Origin: Betaproteobacteria bacterium HGW-Betaproteobacteria-7
GTDB lineage: Bacteria > Pseudomonadota > Gammaproteobacteria > Burkholderiales > Rhodocyclaceae
Direction of reading: 5' to 3'
NCBI GenBank assembly: GCA_002840765.1
Contig: PHCE01000010.1
Span: 186,001 to 250,000, forward strand
Length of the DNA stretch: 64,000 bases
Shown here: positions 42,840 to 51,315 of the stretch, in pieces
Layout: every line of letters starts with the position of its first letter
How positions within the stretch are numbered: the stretch's first letter is position 1
Program-made: the position numbers and the translations under genes
Notes under the pieces: model-generated
What the model saw: the letters and a program-made list of their open reading frames with translations, nothing else
Told to the model about the DNA's origin: nothing
Databases searched by the model: none

Positions 42840-45794
42840 ATGAGCGAGCGGGACACGGATGGACGGCCGACAAACAGGCCAGTCGTCCTCGCGGTCGATG
42901 ATGTTCCCGACAACCTGACGACCATCGCCGACATGTTGCGCGAGCTGGATGTCAGCGTCCGCGTCGCCAGCAACGGTCCGACCGCCCTGCGCTACGCGGC
43001 GCTCGAACCCCGGCCCGACCTGATCCTGCTTGACGTCATGATGCCCGGCATGGACGGCCACGCCGTGCTGGCCGAACTGCGGTCACGCAGCGAAACCCGC
43101 GACATTCCGGTGATCTTCGTCACGGCGCTGGACAGCGCCAGCGACGAGCAGGCCGGCTTGCTCGAAGGTGCCGCCGACTACATCAGCAAACCGATCAAGC
43201 CGGCGGTGCTGACCGCCCGCGTCCAGGCGCAGCTGGAATTGAAGCTGGCCCGCGACCGCCATGCCAACCAGCGCGAATGGCTGGAAGGTGAAGTCAAACG
43301 CCGGGTCGCTGAAAATGCCGCTCTGGAAACCCGCCTGCAACTGGCGCTCAGCTCCGTGCATCTGGGCATCTGGGAACTCGACCACGCGAGCGGCGCCACC
43401 GTCTGGAGCGACACCCTGCGCGAGCTGTTCGGACTGACTCAGGCGCCGGCCGACCTGGCCGGCTTTCTGGCCATGGTGCACCCGGAGGATCGTTCGCTGG
43501 TAGAGGAACGCGTGGCGGGGCTGTCGAGACCCAGCGATGACGTTCATGTCGAGGAATTCCGCGTCCGTCACGCCGACGGCAGCTGGCGCTGGATCGAAGG
43601 TCGGGGCCGCGCCCTGGGCCGAGATGCCAATGGCGTCGCGCTGACCTCGGTCGGCACGATGATCGACATCAGCCGGCGCAAGCATGCCGAGATGGAACGA
43701 CTGCTTTCATCAGCGGTATTCACCAACATCAACGACGGCGTCTGCATCACCGATCAGGACAGCCACATCCTGATGACCAACGAGGCCTTCACCCGACTGA
43801 CCGGCTACGGCGCCGACGAGGTGCGCGGGCAGACCCCTGCCCTGCTCAAGTCGGGGGCGCACGGACCGGCTTTCTACAGCGCCATGTGGGAAGCCATATC
43901 GCATAACGGCAGCTGGCAGGGTGAGATCACCAACCGGCGCAAGGACGGCGAGCTGATCACCGAATGGCTGAGCATCTCCGCCGTCAATGACCGCGACGGA
44001 CGGCTGACCCACTACATCGGCATCTTCAGCGATCTGTCCGAACGCAAGGCGGCGGCCGAGCGGATCCAGTACCTGTCGAGCTACGACCCGCTGACCAACC
44101 TGCCCAACCGCAACCTGTTTGCTGACCGCCTGGCCCAGTCGCTGCTCGCCGCCCAGCGCTTCAACCGGCAGACGGCAGTCATCCTGCTCGATCTCGACCG
44201 CTTCCGCACGGTCAATGAAGGTTTCGGCCCGCCGGCCGGCGACGAAGCCCTGCGCGAAGTCGTCCGCCGCCTCAACCTGCAGGTGCGCGATGGCGACACC
44301 ATCGGTCGCCGCTCCGGCAACGAATTCGGCTTCGTCATGGCCAACCTCGGCCAGGAGCACGACGCCATCGCCCTCGCCCAGCGTATGCTCGAAGCCATTG
44401 CCCAGCCGCTGGTCATCGCCGGCCAGACGATCGCCCTCACCGCCAGCGTCGGCATCTGCGTCTCCCCGCGCGACGGCAGCACCGCCGACGGGCTGCTCAA
44501 GTCGGCCGATTCAGCCCTGTCGCGGGCCAAGCAGGCCGGACGCAACACCTTCCGTTTCTACTCGCCGGAGATGGATGCCGATGCCGCCCGCCGCCTCGGC
44601 CTGGAAAGTGCCCTGCGCAACGCCCTGGCCAACGACGAAATGACCGTTTACTACCAGCCGCAAATCAGTCTGGAGAGCGGCAACATGGTCGGCATGGAAG
44701 CCCTGCTGCGCTGGAACAATGCGCAGTTCGGCGCGGTATCGCCGGTCGAGTTCATCCCGATCGCCGAGGAAACCGGCCTCATCCTGACCATCGGCGAATG
44801 GGTCCTGCGTCAAGCGTGCCTGCAGACGCGGCGCTGGCTGGACCTCGGCCTGCTGCCACTGCGCGTCGCCGTCAACCTGTCGGCCCGCCAGTTCCGCCAG
44901 AGCAACCTGGTGCGCATGGTTGGCCAGACGCTGGCCGATACCGGGCTGGCAGCCGCCGCCCTCGAACTGGAAATCACCGAGAGCGCCTTCATCGACGACG
45001 TCGACGAGGCAATCGCCACCTGCCGGGCCCTGAAGAAGCTGGGTGTCAGGCTGTCGCTGGACGATTTCGGCACCGGCTACTCGTCGCTCGCCTATATCTC
45101 GCGCTTCCCCTTCGACAAGCTGAAGATCGACCAGGGCTTCGTCCGCGACATCATCGAAAACCCGGTCAATGCCGCCATCGCCACGGCGGCCATCGTCATG
45201 GGCCGCAGCCTGAACCTGTCGGTGCTCGCCGAAGGCGTCGAGACCGAAGCCCAGGCCAGCTTCCTCCGTGGCCGCCGCTGCGATGCCATGCAGGGCTACC
45301 TGTTCAGCCGGCCGCTGCCAGCCGCCGAGTTCGAGCAATTGCTGGCCGGCGAGAGCCGTCTGGTCATTCCCGCCATTCCGGCCGACCCAGGGCAGACGCT
45401 GCTCCTGGTCGATGACGAACCTAACATCCTCAACTCGCTGAGCCGCCTCCTACGTCGCGAGGCCTACCAGATACTGACCGCCACCTCGCCGCTGGAAGCC
45501 TTCGAGGTGCTGGCCAAGCACCCGGTGCAGGTCATTCTCTCCGACCAGCGCATGCCGGAGATGTCGGGCACCGAGTTCTTCTCGCGCGTCCGCCAGCTCT
45601 ATCCCGACACCATCCGCATAGTCCTCACCGGCTATACCGATCTCGACTCGGTTACCGGCGCGATCAATCGCGGGGCGATCTACAAGTTCCTGACCAAGCC
45701 GTGGGATGACGACCTGCTGCGCGAGCAGGTGCGCGAAGCCTTCCGCGTCGCCAAGGAACGGCGCCAGCAGGCAATGGACCCGGCCAGCCCATGA
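42840..45794 (+). CDS. REC-PAS-PAS-(degenerate GGDEF)-EAL-REC response regulator
   Basis: A 984-residue protein, first gene of the eight-gene signalling operon. The N-terminal receiver has the phospho-acceptor Asp65 (LLDVMMPGMDG). Two PAS modules lie around 165-285 and 288-410. The GGDEF domain carries S-G-N-E-F at 492-496 in place of G-G-D-E-F, so it is probably not a cyclase. The EAL domain (Glu620; ITESAFIDD, DDFGTGYSSLAYISRFPFDKLKIDQGF, EGVETEAQ) looks intact, so c-di-GMP hydrolysis is expected. A second receiver at the C-terminus (Asp902 in LSDQRMPEMSG, then KPWDDD) closes the protein, an unusual double-REC arrangement. Confidence 0.9.
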   Translation: MSERDTDGRPTNRPVVLAVDDVPDNLTTIADMLRELDVSVRVASNGPTALRYAALEPRPDLILLDVMMPGMDGHAVLAELRSRSETRDIPVIFVTALDSASDEQAGLLEGAADYISKPIKPAVLTARVQAQLELKLARDRHANQREWLEGEVKRRVAENAALETRLQLALSSVHLGIWELDHASGATVWSDTLRELFGLTQAPADLAGFLAMVHPEDRSLVEERVAGLSRPSDDVHVEEFRVRHADGSWRWIEGRGRALGRDANGVALTSVGTMIDISRRKHAEMERLLSSAVFTNINDGVCITDQDSHILMTNEAFTRLTGYGADEVRGQTPALLKSGAHGPAFYSAMWEAISHNGSWQGEITNRRKDGELITEWLSISAVNDRDGRLTHYIGIFSDLSERKAAAERIQYLSSYDPLTNLPNRNLFADRLAQSLLAAQRFNRQTAVILLDLDRFRTVNEGFGPPAGDEALREVVRRLNLQVRDGDTIGRRSGNEFGFVMANLGQEHDAIALAQRMLEAIAQPLVIAGQTIALTASVGICVSPRDGSTADGLLKSADSALSRAKQAGRNTFRFYSPEMDADAARRLGLESALRNALANDEMTVYYQPQISLESGNMVGMEALLRWNNAQFGAVSPVEFIPIAEETGLILTIGEWVLRQACLQTRRWLDLGLLPLRVAVNLSARQFRQSNLVRMVGQTLADTGLAAAALELEITESAFIDDVDEAIATCRALKKLGVRLSLDDFGTGYSSLAYISRFPFDKLKIDQGFVRDIIENPVNAAIATAAIVMGRSLNLSVLAEGVETEAQASFLRGRRCDAMQGYLFSRPLPAAEFEQLLAGESRLVIPAIPADPGQTLLLVDDEPNILNSLSRLLRREAYQILTATSPLEAFEVLAKHPVQVILSDQRMPEMSGTEFFSRVRQLYPDTIRIVLTGYTDLDSVTGAINRGAIYKFLTKPWDDDLLREQVREAFRVAKERRQQAMDPASP

Positions 45795-47611
45795 TTTCCT
45801 CCGGCCAGCGTTCCGCCCTCGCGCCCTACGCTCTCGCCGCCCTGGCCGCGGCTGCCGCCTGGTTGCTCTTCATTTCCGGGCTACCGGTCTGGTTGTGCGC
45901 CCTTCTGCTCTTCGTCATCCTGGCCGTCGCGCTCCGCGCCGCGCAGAGCCGCCAGACGCTCGACCACGAAGCCGAGCAGCGCTTTCGCGCCGTCTTCGAC
46001 CACGCCCTGGTCGGCATCGGCCGCGTTTCACCCGACGGCCGGTGGATCGACGTCAATCCGACCCTGGCGCGCATGGTCGGCTACACGCCCGAGGAGATGC
46101 AGGGTAAAACCTGGGGCGAGATGACCCACCCCGACGACCTGGAAGCCAGCCGCCAGGCCTTCGCGTCGGTCCTCAGTGGCGAGCGCGATTCCTATAGCCT
46201 GGAGAAACGTTATCTCCGGTCGGATGGCACCGCCGTCGATGCTGTCATCCTCGCCCGCGGCATTCGCGCCGCCGATGGCCAGCTGGAATACCTGACCGCG
46301 GTGATCACCGACGTCACCGAGCGCCGGCGCTCCGAAGCCGCCCTGCGGCTCGCCATGCAGGTAGTCAACGCCAGCCCGGTCGTCTGTTTCCGCTGGCAGG
46401 CGTGCGACGATTGGCCGGTAGTCTTCGTTTCCGACAACGTCCGCCAGTGGGGCTATTCGCCGGAAGACCTGATCGCCGGCCGGCCGGACTATTCCGACAT
46501 GGTGCATCCCGACGACATCGCCCGCGTTGTCGAGGAAGTGCTGAGCAACACGGCCGCCGGCAAGACCGCCTACGATCAGGAATACCGGCTGATCACCGCC
46601 GACAACCGGGTGCTCTGGGTACTCGACCGCACCCAGGTGATTCGTGCCGAGGATGGCACGCCGCTGTACTACGACGGCATGGTTGCCGACATCACCGAAC
46701 GCAAACAGCAGGAACTGCTGCTCGCCGACAACCTGGCCCGCCAGCAGACCCTGAATAAACGCCTGGAGGAAGCCAGCAGCCAGCTGATGCAATCGGAAAA
46801 GATGGCCTCCATCGGCCAGCTGGCCGCCGGCATCGCCCACGAACTGAACAACCCGATCGGCTTCGTCCATTCCAATCTGGGCACCCTCGACAGCTACCTG
46901 CACGACCTGCAGACCATCGTCGAGACCTATCAGGCCTACGTCGCCGCCCAGCCGGAATCGGCGGAGTCGGCAGCCATCGCCCGCCTGCTCGAGGATCGCG
47001 ATTTCGCCTTTCTCAAGGAGGACATCTTCAAGCTGGTCGCCGAGTCGAAGGATGGCCTCGGCCGCGTCCGCAAGATCGTCCAGGACCTGAAGACCTTCTC
47101 GCGCGTTGGCGAGCAGGAATGGAAGGAGGCCGACCTGCACCAGGGCCTCGATTCGACCCTTAACATCGTCTGGAACGAACTCAAGTACAAGTGCAAGGTA
47201 GTCAAGGAATACGGCGATATCCCGCCGGTGTACTGCCTGATATCGCAACTCAATCAGGTGTTCATGAACCTGCTGGTCAACGCCGGCCACGCCATTGAAA
47301 CACAGGGCACGATCACCATCCGTACCGGTCTGCACGGAACCGACAGCGTCTGCATCGAGATCACCGATAGCGGATCGGGGATACCACAGGAAATTCTCAA
47401 ACGCATCTTCGACCCTTTCTTCACCACCAAACCGATCGGCAAGGGTACCGGCCTCGGGCTGTCGCTCTCCTACAACATCGTCCGCAGCCATCACGGCCGC
47501 CTCGAAGTCAGCAGCGAACCCGGAGTCGGCAGCACATTCCGCGTTATCCTGCCAATCTACCAGGCGCCGGGTAGCGACCCCGCCGCCAAGAACACGGAGC
47601 CAACTGCATGA
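45791..47611 (+). CDS. membrane PAS-PAS histidine kinase
   Basis: A 606-residue kinase. Two N-terminal hydrophobic helices (about residues 12-29 and 31-50), two PAS/PAC modules (about 60-175 and 185-310), a coiled coil, then the H-box GIAHELNNP with His350. The ATPase domain has the N-box VNAGHAIE and the G-boxes DSGSGIPQE and [15 protein letters not shown]. The sequence around the H-box ([35 protein letters not shown]) is closely similar to the kinases at 50116 and 53552. It overlaps the genes on both sides by four bases. Confidence 0.92.
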   Translation: MISSGQRSALAPYALAALAAAAAWLLFISGLPVWLCALLLFVILAVALRAAQSRQTLDHEAEQRFRAVFDHALVGIGRVSPDGRWIDVNPTLARMVGYTPEEMQGKTWGEMTHPDDLEASRQAFASVLSGERDSYSLEKRYLRSDGTAVDAVILARGIRAADGQLEYLTAVITDVTERRRSEAALRLAMQVVNASPVVCFRWQACDDWPVVFVSDNVRQWGYSPEDLIAGRPDYSDMVHPDDIARVVEEVLSNTAAGKTAYDQEYRLITADNRVLWVLDRTQVIRAEDGTPLYYDGMVADITERKQQELLLADNLARQQTLNKRLEEASSQLMQSEKMASIGQLAAGIAHELNNPIGFVHSNLGTLDSYLHDLQTIVETYQAYVAAQPESAESAAIARLLEDRDFAFLKEDIFKLVAESKDGLGRVRKIVQDLKTFSRVGEQEWKEADLHQGLDSTLNIVWNELKYKCKVVKEYGDIPPVYCLISQLNQVFMNLLVNAGHAIETQGTITIRTGLHGTDSVCIEITDSGSGIPQEILKRIFDPFFTTKPIGKGTGLGLSLSYNIVRSHHGRLEVSSEPGVGSTFRVILPIYQAPGSDPAAKNTEPTA

Positions 47612-48903
47612 GCGAGGAGCGCCCCCTCACCCTGCTCTTCGTCGATGACGAACCGAGCATCCTTTCCGCCCTGCGCCGTCTGTTCCGGCCGCACGGCTAC
47701 CGCATCCTGATCGCCGAAAGCGGCCAGGCCGGCCTTGACACGCTGGCGAGCGAAACGGTCGATCTGGTCATTTCCGACATGCGCATGCCGGAAATGGACG
47801 GCGCCACCTTCCTCAAAGCGGTGCGCAGCAGGTGGCCAGGCATCGTGCGCATCCTGCTCACCGGCTACGCCGACATCACGTCGACCATCGCCGCCATCAA
47901 CGAAGGCGAAATCTACCGCTACATCGCCAAGCCATGGGACGACAACGAGATCGTCCTCGTCGTCCGCGAGGCCCTCGAACGCCAGCGCCTGGAGAGCGAA
48001 AACCAGCGCCTGAGCGAACTCACCCGGCAGCAGAACGATGAGCTGAAGGCCCTCAACGCCGGCCTCGAACAGAAGGTGGCAGAGCGAACGGCCGAAGTCC
48101 GTGGCGCCCTCGGCGAATTGCGCAAGACCTTCATGGCCACGGTGCAGGTTTGCGCCGGCATGGTCGAACTGCGTGCCGGCCAGGCCGGCGCCCAGCTCGT
48201 CGGCCACGGTCGACGGGTGGCCGAACATGCCCGCCTGGTCGCCCGTCGCCTGCAACTGGCCGACAACGAAGTGCAGGCGATCATGCTTGCCGGACTGTTG
48301 CACGACATCGGCAAGATCGGTCTGGCCGACGAACTGCTGACCCGCCCGTTCAACCTGTTGACGCCCGAGCATCGGGCCCTGGTCATGAAGCACTCGGTGC
48401 TCGGCCAGAACATCCTGATGCCGATCGAGAAGCTGCACGATTCGGCCCTACTGATCCGCCATCACCATGAAAACTACGACGGCAGCGGCTTTCCCGACCG
48501 CCTGGCCGGCATGGCCATTCCCATTGGCAGCCGCATCCTGGCCGTGGTCAACGATTACGACGCGCTGCAGATCGGCACCTTGGCCCAGCGCCCGCAGAAG
48601 CCGGCCGATGCCCTGACCTTCCTGCTCGACAACCGCGGCCGCCGCTATGACCCAAGGGTCGTCGACGCTTTCGCCGCCCTGCTCGCCGAGACGCAGAAGC
48701 CGCCCCCCGGCGAAGTCGCACTGCGTCCGCTGCATCTCAAGCCCGGCCAGATCCTCGCCCGCGAACTGAATCATTCGGAGGGATTCATGCTGCTTGCCCA
48801 GGGCAGCCGCATCACGCCCGAGATCATTCAGCAGTTGATAAAGCTGGAAGAAAGCGAGCAGCGCACCTATACCCTCTACATCCGTCAGGAGGAAAAATCA
48901 TGA
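47608..48903 (+). CDS. REC-HD-GYP response regulator
   Basis: A 431-residue protein. Receiver residues 5-125, phospho-acceptor Asp57 (ISDMRMPEMDG), the switch segment LLTGYAD and KPWDDNEI. A coiled coil (about 130-170) leads to the HD-GYP domain, with LLHDIGKIG (His232-Asp233) and HHENYDGSGFP (around 286-296). The GYP signature itself is replaced by G-S-G-F-P, a common variant in active c-di-GMP phosphodiesterases. The C-terminal 70 residues form an extra beta domain. Four-base overlaps with both neighbours. Confidence 0.92.
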   Translation: MSEERPLTLLFVDDEPSILSALRRLFRPHGYRILIAESGQAGLDTLASETVDLVISDMRMPEMDGATFLKAVRSRWPGIVRILLTGYADITSTIAAINEGEIYRYIAKPWDDNEIVLVVREALERQRLESENQRLSELTRQQNDELKALNAGLEQKVAERTAEVRGALGELRKTFMATVQVCAGMVELRAGQAGAQLVGHGRRVAEHARLVARRLQLADNEVQAIMLAGLLHDIGKIGLADELLTRPFNLLTPEHRALVMKHSVLGQNILMPIEKLHDSALLIRHHHENYDGSGFPDRLAGMAIPIGSRILAVVNDYDALQIGTLAQRPQKPADALTFLLDNRGRRYDPRVVDAFAALLAETQKPPPGEVALRPLHLKPGQILARELNHSEGFMLLAQGSRITPEIIQQLIKLEESEQRTYTLYIRQEEKS

Positions 48904-49463
48904 GCCGCGTCATGCTCGTCGACGACGAGGAGTCGATCCTCGGCGCGCTGCGCCGGCTGCTGCGGGTCGCCCCCTGTACGGTCGGCAACAAGACTTACAC
49001 GCTGGAAGTGGAAACCTTCGTCTCGGCGAAGGAAGCCCTGGCCCGGGCGCGCGAGGAAGAATTCGACCTCTTCGTCAGCGACTACCGGATGCCGGAAATG
49101 GACGGCATCGAATTCCTCAAGGCCGCCCGGGAAATCCAGCCCGATGCGGCGCGCCTGATCCTCTCCGGTTACGCCGACCTGAATGCGCTGATCCGCGCCG
49201 TCAACGAAGTCGGCATCGAGCGCTTCATCGGCAAGCCGTGGAACGATTACGAACTGGTGGCGGCGATTGGTCAGGCCCTGGCCCACCGCGATCTGCTGCA
49301 GGAAAACCGCCAGCTGGCCAATCTGGTCCGCCTGGAAATGGGCGACACGACACCCGAGGCGCTCGAGGCCGCGCGTCTGGAACAGATCGAACCCGGCATC
49401 ACCCAGGTCAACTGGGGGCCGGACGGCTCGGTGCTGATCGATCCGGACCTCCTGAAAGACTGA
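48900..49463 (+). CDS. stand-alone response regulator receiver
   Basis: A 187-residue protein: one receiver domain (residues 3-130) with the acidic pocket VDDEE, Asp61 in VSDYRMPEMDG, the LSGYADL region and KPWNDYEL, then a 55-residue tail without a DNA-binding motif. The tail is helical, then polar (EMGDTTPEALEAARLEQIEPGITQV). It may act through protein contact, for example with the GTPase encoded 2 bases downstream or the sensor kinases of the operon. No output enzyme domain is visible. Confidence 0.88.
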   Translation: MSRVMLVDDEESILGALRRLLRVAPCTVGNKTYTLEVETFVSAKEALARAREEEFDLFVSDYRMPEMDGIEFLKAAREIQPDAARLILSGYADLNALIRAVNEVGIERFIGKPWNDYELVAAIGQALAHRDLLQENRQLANLVRLEMGDTTPEALEAARLEQIEPGITQVNWGPDGSVLIDPDLLKD

Positions 49464-49465
49464 GG

Positions 49466-50119
49466 ATGCCTGACGGCGACGCCAGCACCCTGACCTTCAA
49501 GCTCGTTTATTACGGGCCGGCACAGAGTGGCAAGACGACCAATCTGCTGCGCCTGCACGAACAACTGGCACCGGAATTGAAAGGCGAGATGATGACGCTG
49601 GAGACGCAGGGCGACCGCACCCTGTTCTTCGATCTGCTGCCACTCGGTTTTCGCGCCCCCTCCGGCCTGCTGATCAAATTCCGCCTGTTTACTGTCCCCG
49701 GCCAGGTGGCCCATGACGGCACGCGCAAGGCGGTGCTGTCGCGGGCCGACGGCATCGTCTTCGTCGCCGATTCGCAGCGCAGCCAGGAAACCAACAATGC
49801 CGAGGCCTTCAAGACGCTGGCCGACAACTGCTCGCGCGTCGGCCTCGACTTCCAGGCCATGCCGCTGGTCGTCCAGTTCAACAAGCAGGATCTGCCCGCT
49901 GCCGTGCCGCCGGAAGAAATTCGCGGCCGCTTCAGCGCGGCACCCTGGCCGCTGACTTTCGCCTCGGCCCTGCACGGCAACGGCGTCGTCGCCACCTTCG
50001 AACTGCTGCTGCGCGCCACCTTTCGGCGCTACGCCGCCGACAGCGAACTGAGCAGCCGCCATGCCCTCGACGAGGAAAGTTTCGTCCGTGGCGCTCTCGG
50101 CCCGGCAGCGGCATCATGA
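49466..50119 (+). CDS. MglA-like small GTPase
   Basis: A 217-residue Ras-like GTPase of the bacterial MglA/SA1 type. P-loop GPAQSGKTT (17-25), switch region with the V-P-G-Q variant of D-x-x-G (77-80), base-specificity motif NKQD (139-142), and SALHGNGV near the usual S-A-x motif. MglA proteins control polarity, motility and type IV pilus placement in Myxococcus and relatives. No MglB/roadblock gene is seen in the operon or window. Start ATG 49466 follows the preceding stop after two bases; the stop overlaps the next kinase by four. Confidence 0.88.
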   Translation: MPDGDASTLTFKLVYYGPAQSGKTTNLLRLHEQLAPELKGEMMTLETQGDRTLFFDLLPLGFRAPSGLLIKFRLFTVPGQVAHDGTRKAVLSRADGIVFVADSQRSQETNNAEAFKTLADNCSRVGLDFQAMPLVVQFNKQDLPAAVPPEEIRGRFSAAPWPLTFASALHGNGVVATFELLLRATFRRYAADSELSSRHALDEESFVRGALGPAAAS

Positions 50120-51315
50120 ACGACAGCTTCGACCGCGACTGGCAACTCGGCGAACTGCTCGACGAGCGTCAGCTGGCGCAGGCTGGCAGCGCCCTCGGCG
50201 AACTGCTCGGTCGCGAGTTGGCCATCTGTGACGCCGCCGACCATGTCCTCTGGGGCATCCTGCCGCCGGCCGCCCGCCGCCTGCCGTTGGTCATCGAACT
50301 CGAACCGCTCGGCTGGCTCGTCGCCGACGTCCCCGAGGCCGCCCTGCATGGCGCTGCCGCCTTGCTGACGCAAATCCTGCGCACGCAAGTGCGCTTCAAG
50401 ATGGCCTCCCATCTGCACGTGCAGGCGATGAGCGAGGATTTCGAGACGCTGCGCCTGGAACATGCCCGCCTGCTCGAATCGGAAGCCCGCTACAAGGCGC
50501 TCGCCGAACAACTGGAAAAACGCGTCAAGGCCCAGGTGGCACAACTGGAGGAGCGCCAGCAGATGCTCTACGAGGCCGAGAAACTGGCTTCCGTCGGCCA
50601 GCTGGCTGCCGGCGTCGCCCACGAGGTCAACAATCCACTCGGTTTCGTACGCAGCAACCTGAGCACCTTCGCTCGCTACCTGGAACGCATCAGTGAACTG
50701 AAGGGACAGCTGGCCGCCGGCCCGGCGGCATGGACGGCGCTCGATCTCGATTTCGTCGTCGCCGACAGCCAGGATCTGCTGCAGGAAAGCATCAAGGGCA
50801 TTGACCGCATCGCCCGCATCGTCGCCGAATTGAAGAGCTTTTCCAACGTCGACCGGGCCAGCGAGGAATACACCGATATCAACGAATGCCTGCGCCATGC
50901 CGCCGGCGTCATCGACGGCCAGTTGCCGCCCGGCGTGAACCTGCGTCTCGAGCTGCTGCCACTGCCACCGCTGGTCTGCCTGCCCGGCCACCTCAACCAG
51001 ATGTTGTTGAACCTGCTGCGCAACGCCGCCCAGGCCATCGCCGACGCGGGCCGGCCGGGCACCATCGTCGTTTCCAGCGAAGCCGACGATGCGGGCATCC
51101 ACATCCGTATCAACGACGACGGCATCGGCATGAGCCAGGAACAGCTCGATCGCGCCTTCGAACCCTTCTACACCACCCGTCCGGTCGGCACCGGTGCCGG
51201 TCTCGGCCTCTCCTCGGCGCGCAACATCGTCCTCGCCCACAGCGGCCAGATCGAACTGGCCAGCACGCCAAAGGCCGGAACGACGGTCAGCATCTTTCTA
51301 CCGGTAGCCTCATGA
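50116..51315 (+). CDS. soluble histidine kinase
   Basis: A 399-residue kinase with no membrane helix. Residues 1-100 are an unrecognised sensory region. A coiled coil (about 110-155) precedes the H-box GVAHEVNNP (His169). The ATPase domain shows LLNLLRNAAQAI, NDDGIGMSQE and GAGLGLSSARNIV. The H-box region (LYEAEKLASVGQLAAGVAHEVNNPLGFVRSNL) is paralogous to the kinases at 45791 and 53552. It follows the GTPase gene by overlap, so its input may be GTPase state; that is inference. Confidence 0.9.
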   Translation: MNDSFDRDWQLGELLDERQLAQAGSALGELLGRELAICDAADHVLWGILPPAARRLPLVIELEPLGWLVADVPEAALHGAAALLTQILRTQVRFKMASHLHVQAMSEDFETLRLEHARLLESEARYKALAEQLEKRVKAQVAQLEERQQMLYEAEKLASVGQLAAGVAHEVNNPLGFVRSNLSTFARYLERISELKGQLAAGPAAWTALDLDFVVADSQDLLQESIKGIDRIARIVAELKSFSNVDRASEEYTDINECLRHAAGVIDGQLPPGVNLRLELLPLPPLVCLPGHLNQMLLNLLRNAAQAIADAGRPGTIVVSSEADDAGIHIRINDDGIGMSQEQLDRAFEPFYTTRPVGTGAGLGLSSARNIVLAHSGQIELASTPKAGTTVSIFLPVAS

